A DNA stretch of 7,640 bases from B21-G16 sp003644825 [NCBI: Candidatus Zhuqueibacterota bacterium] (GTDB lineage Bacteria > SM23-31 > B21-G16). The notes beneath the pieces are model-generated. The model was given only the letters and a program-made list of their open reading frames with translations, made no database searches and had not been told where the DNA came from. The translations under genes were made by a program, and so were the position numbers. Location of the stretch: NCBI GenBank assembly GCA_003644825.1, contig QNDJ01000061.1, positions 1-7,640 of the forward strand. Direction: 5' to 3'. Of the stretch, positions 7,059 to 7,640 are shown piece after piece (within the stretch, counting starts at the first letter, position 1; every line of letters starts with the position of its first letter).

Positions 7059-7577
7059 TCAATCTATTTCAACAACAAGTTCATTTAAAGATTTTCTTGG
7101 AGAACTGTAAGGAATCTCATCGATATATCCAACAGGAAGTATAATAATCGGTTTTAGTTCTCGTGGTAAAGATAAAGCTTTTTTTACTTCTTTTTCATTG
7201 AAAGCCCCAACAAAAACCGAACCGAGCCCCAATGCTGTAGCTGTCAGATGAGCAAAGGTTGCAGCGATAGTCGCATCCTGAATTGAATACAATTCCACAC
7301 CTCTTCTTCCGTATTTCTGTGCTGACCTCTGGGGATGAGCACAAAAAACAAGGCATAAAGGAGCCTTCTCAATAAATGATTGACCAAATGCCGCCCATAC
7401 CAACTTCGATTTCTTTTCTCTGTTTACTACTTTATAAATTTTGTATGCCTGAAGATTTCCCGCTGAAGGTGCGGAATTTGCTGCATTCAGAATGGCATTT
7501 ATTTTTTCCTCCTCTATGTCCTGAGCCTTATATGCTCTTATAGAGTGCCTTTCTTTTAATACTTCAAAAAATTCCAT
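7059..7577 (-). CDS. Nitroreductase family protein (FMN-dependent)
   Basis: A 172-residue flavoprotein of the nitroreductase superfamily, expected to be a cytosolic dimer using FMN and NAD(P)H. The N-terminal RHSIRAY (10-16) is the FMN-phosphate motif, followed by NSAPSAGNLQAYKIYKV (34-50), where the active-site loop lies. QDATIAATFAHLTATALGLGSVFVGAF (100-126, cited here only as family landmarks Q100, D101, G117, G119 and G124) forms the central helix and flavin contact. The C-terminal PIIILPVGY strand is also typical. Length matches small nitroreductases of the 165-190 residue class. The start is well supported by GGGGAG (7585-7590, minus strand), 7 bases upstream of the ATG. Its TGA stop overlaps an ATG, and the Lon-like gene begins 14 bases later, so the two are likely an operon. 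Substrates in this family range from nitro compounds and quinones to enones; none can be assigned here. Confidence 0.94.
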   Translation of the reverse strand: MEFFEVLKERHSIRAYKAQDIEEEKINAILNAANSAPSAGNLQAYKIYKVVNREKKSKLVWAAFGQSFIEKAPLCLVFCAHPQRSAQKYGRRGVELYSIQDATIAATFAHLTATALGLGSVFVGAFNEKEVKKALSLPRELKPIIILPVGYIDEIPYSSPRKSLNELVVEID

Positions 7578-7601
7578 TAATTCGCTCCCCTTTATTTCAC
7601 T

Positions 7602-7615
7602 ATATTATTTTTATA
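7602..7615 (-). promoter_or_regulatory. Possible -10 region of the nitroreductase/Lon-like operon
   Basis: Only 63 bases lie between the nitroreductase start and the window edge. Read on the minus strand they are very AT-rich. TATAAA (7615-7610) and TAATAT (7607-7602) both resemble a -10 box. No good -35 box is seen at the right distance. Placement before the first gene makes a promoter here reasonable, but in such AT-rich DNA the match is weak. Confidence 0.25.
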
Positions 7616-7640
7616 GAATTTAATCCTTTAATAATAAAAA

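Noticed and set aside
1-7640. Mobile element, prophage, CRISPR array, toxin-antitoxin or defence system
   Set aside because: No transposase, integrase, terminal repeats, regular spaced repeats, small toxin-like gene pairs or nuclease domains were found. The Lon-like protease alone is not evidence for a defence system.

Overview
The window is AT-rich bacterial DNA that is almost fully coding. It holds six protein genes in two convergent groups. TGA is used as a real stop in the nitroreductase gene, and several starts have good GGAGG-type Shine-Dalgarno sites, so this looks like the ordinary bacterial code and translation. The proteins are rich in Lys, Glu and Ile, as expected in an AT-rich genome. 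The two [4Fe-4S] sites and two CCG modules of the fourth gene suggest an anaerobic or facultative life. I cannot name the lineage from the sequence. I see no tRNA, rRNA, CRISPR array, insertion sequence or phage gene.

Left part (about 1-4594, plus strand): four closely spaced genes that look like one operon. In order they are a DAO-family flavin oxidoreductase resembling the sarcosine oxidase beta subunit, a UPF0173 metallo-beta-lactamase-fold hydrolase, a GlcD-type FAD-linked 2-hydroxyacid dehydrogenase, and a GlcF-type iron-sulfur/CCG electron-transfer subunit. The gaps are 19, 14 and 23 bases. GlcD and GlcF should work together, passing electrons from a 2-hydroxy acid such as glycolate or D-lactate to an acceptor that is not encoded here. 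The DAO protein may feed the same small-acid pool, for example by making glyoxylate from glycine or sarcosine; this is inference. No GlcE is present. The first gene's frame is open to the window edge, so the operon may begin further upstream.

Right part (4597-7640, minus strand): a nitroreductase-family flavoprotein followed after 14 bases by a large Lon-like ATP-dependent protease of the AAA_32/Lon_C type. They are probably cotranscribed from the AT-rich region at the right edge. The two groups meet tail to tail with only 2 bases between the stop codons, so any terminator must lie inside the opposite gene.

I do not see an obviously new defence, mobile or regulatory system. The points most worth a second look are the composition of the oxidoreductase cluster, the hairpins inside the convergent gene ends, an in-frame A-AAA-AAG slippery heptamer just after the ferredoxin domain of GlcF, and the Arg in the P-loop of the Lon-like protease.
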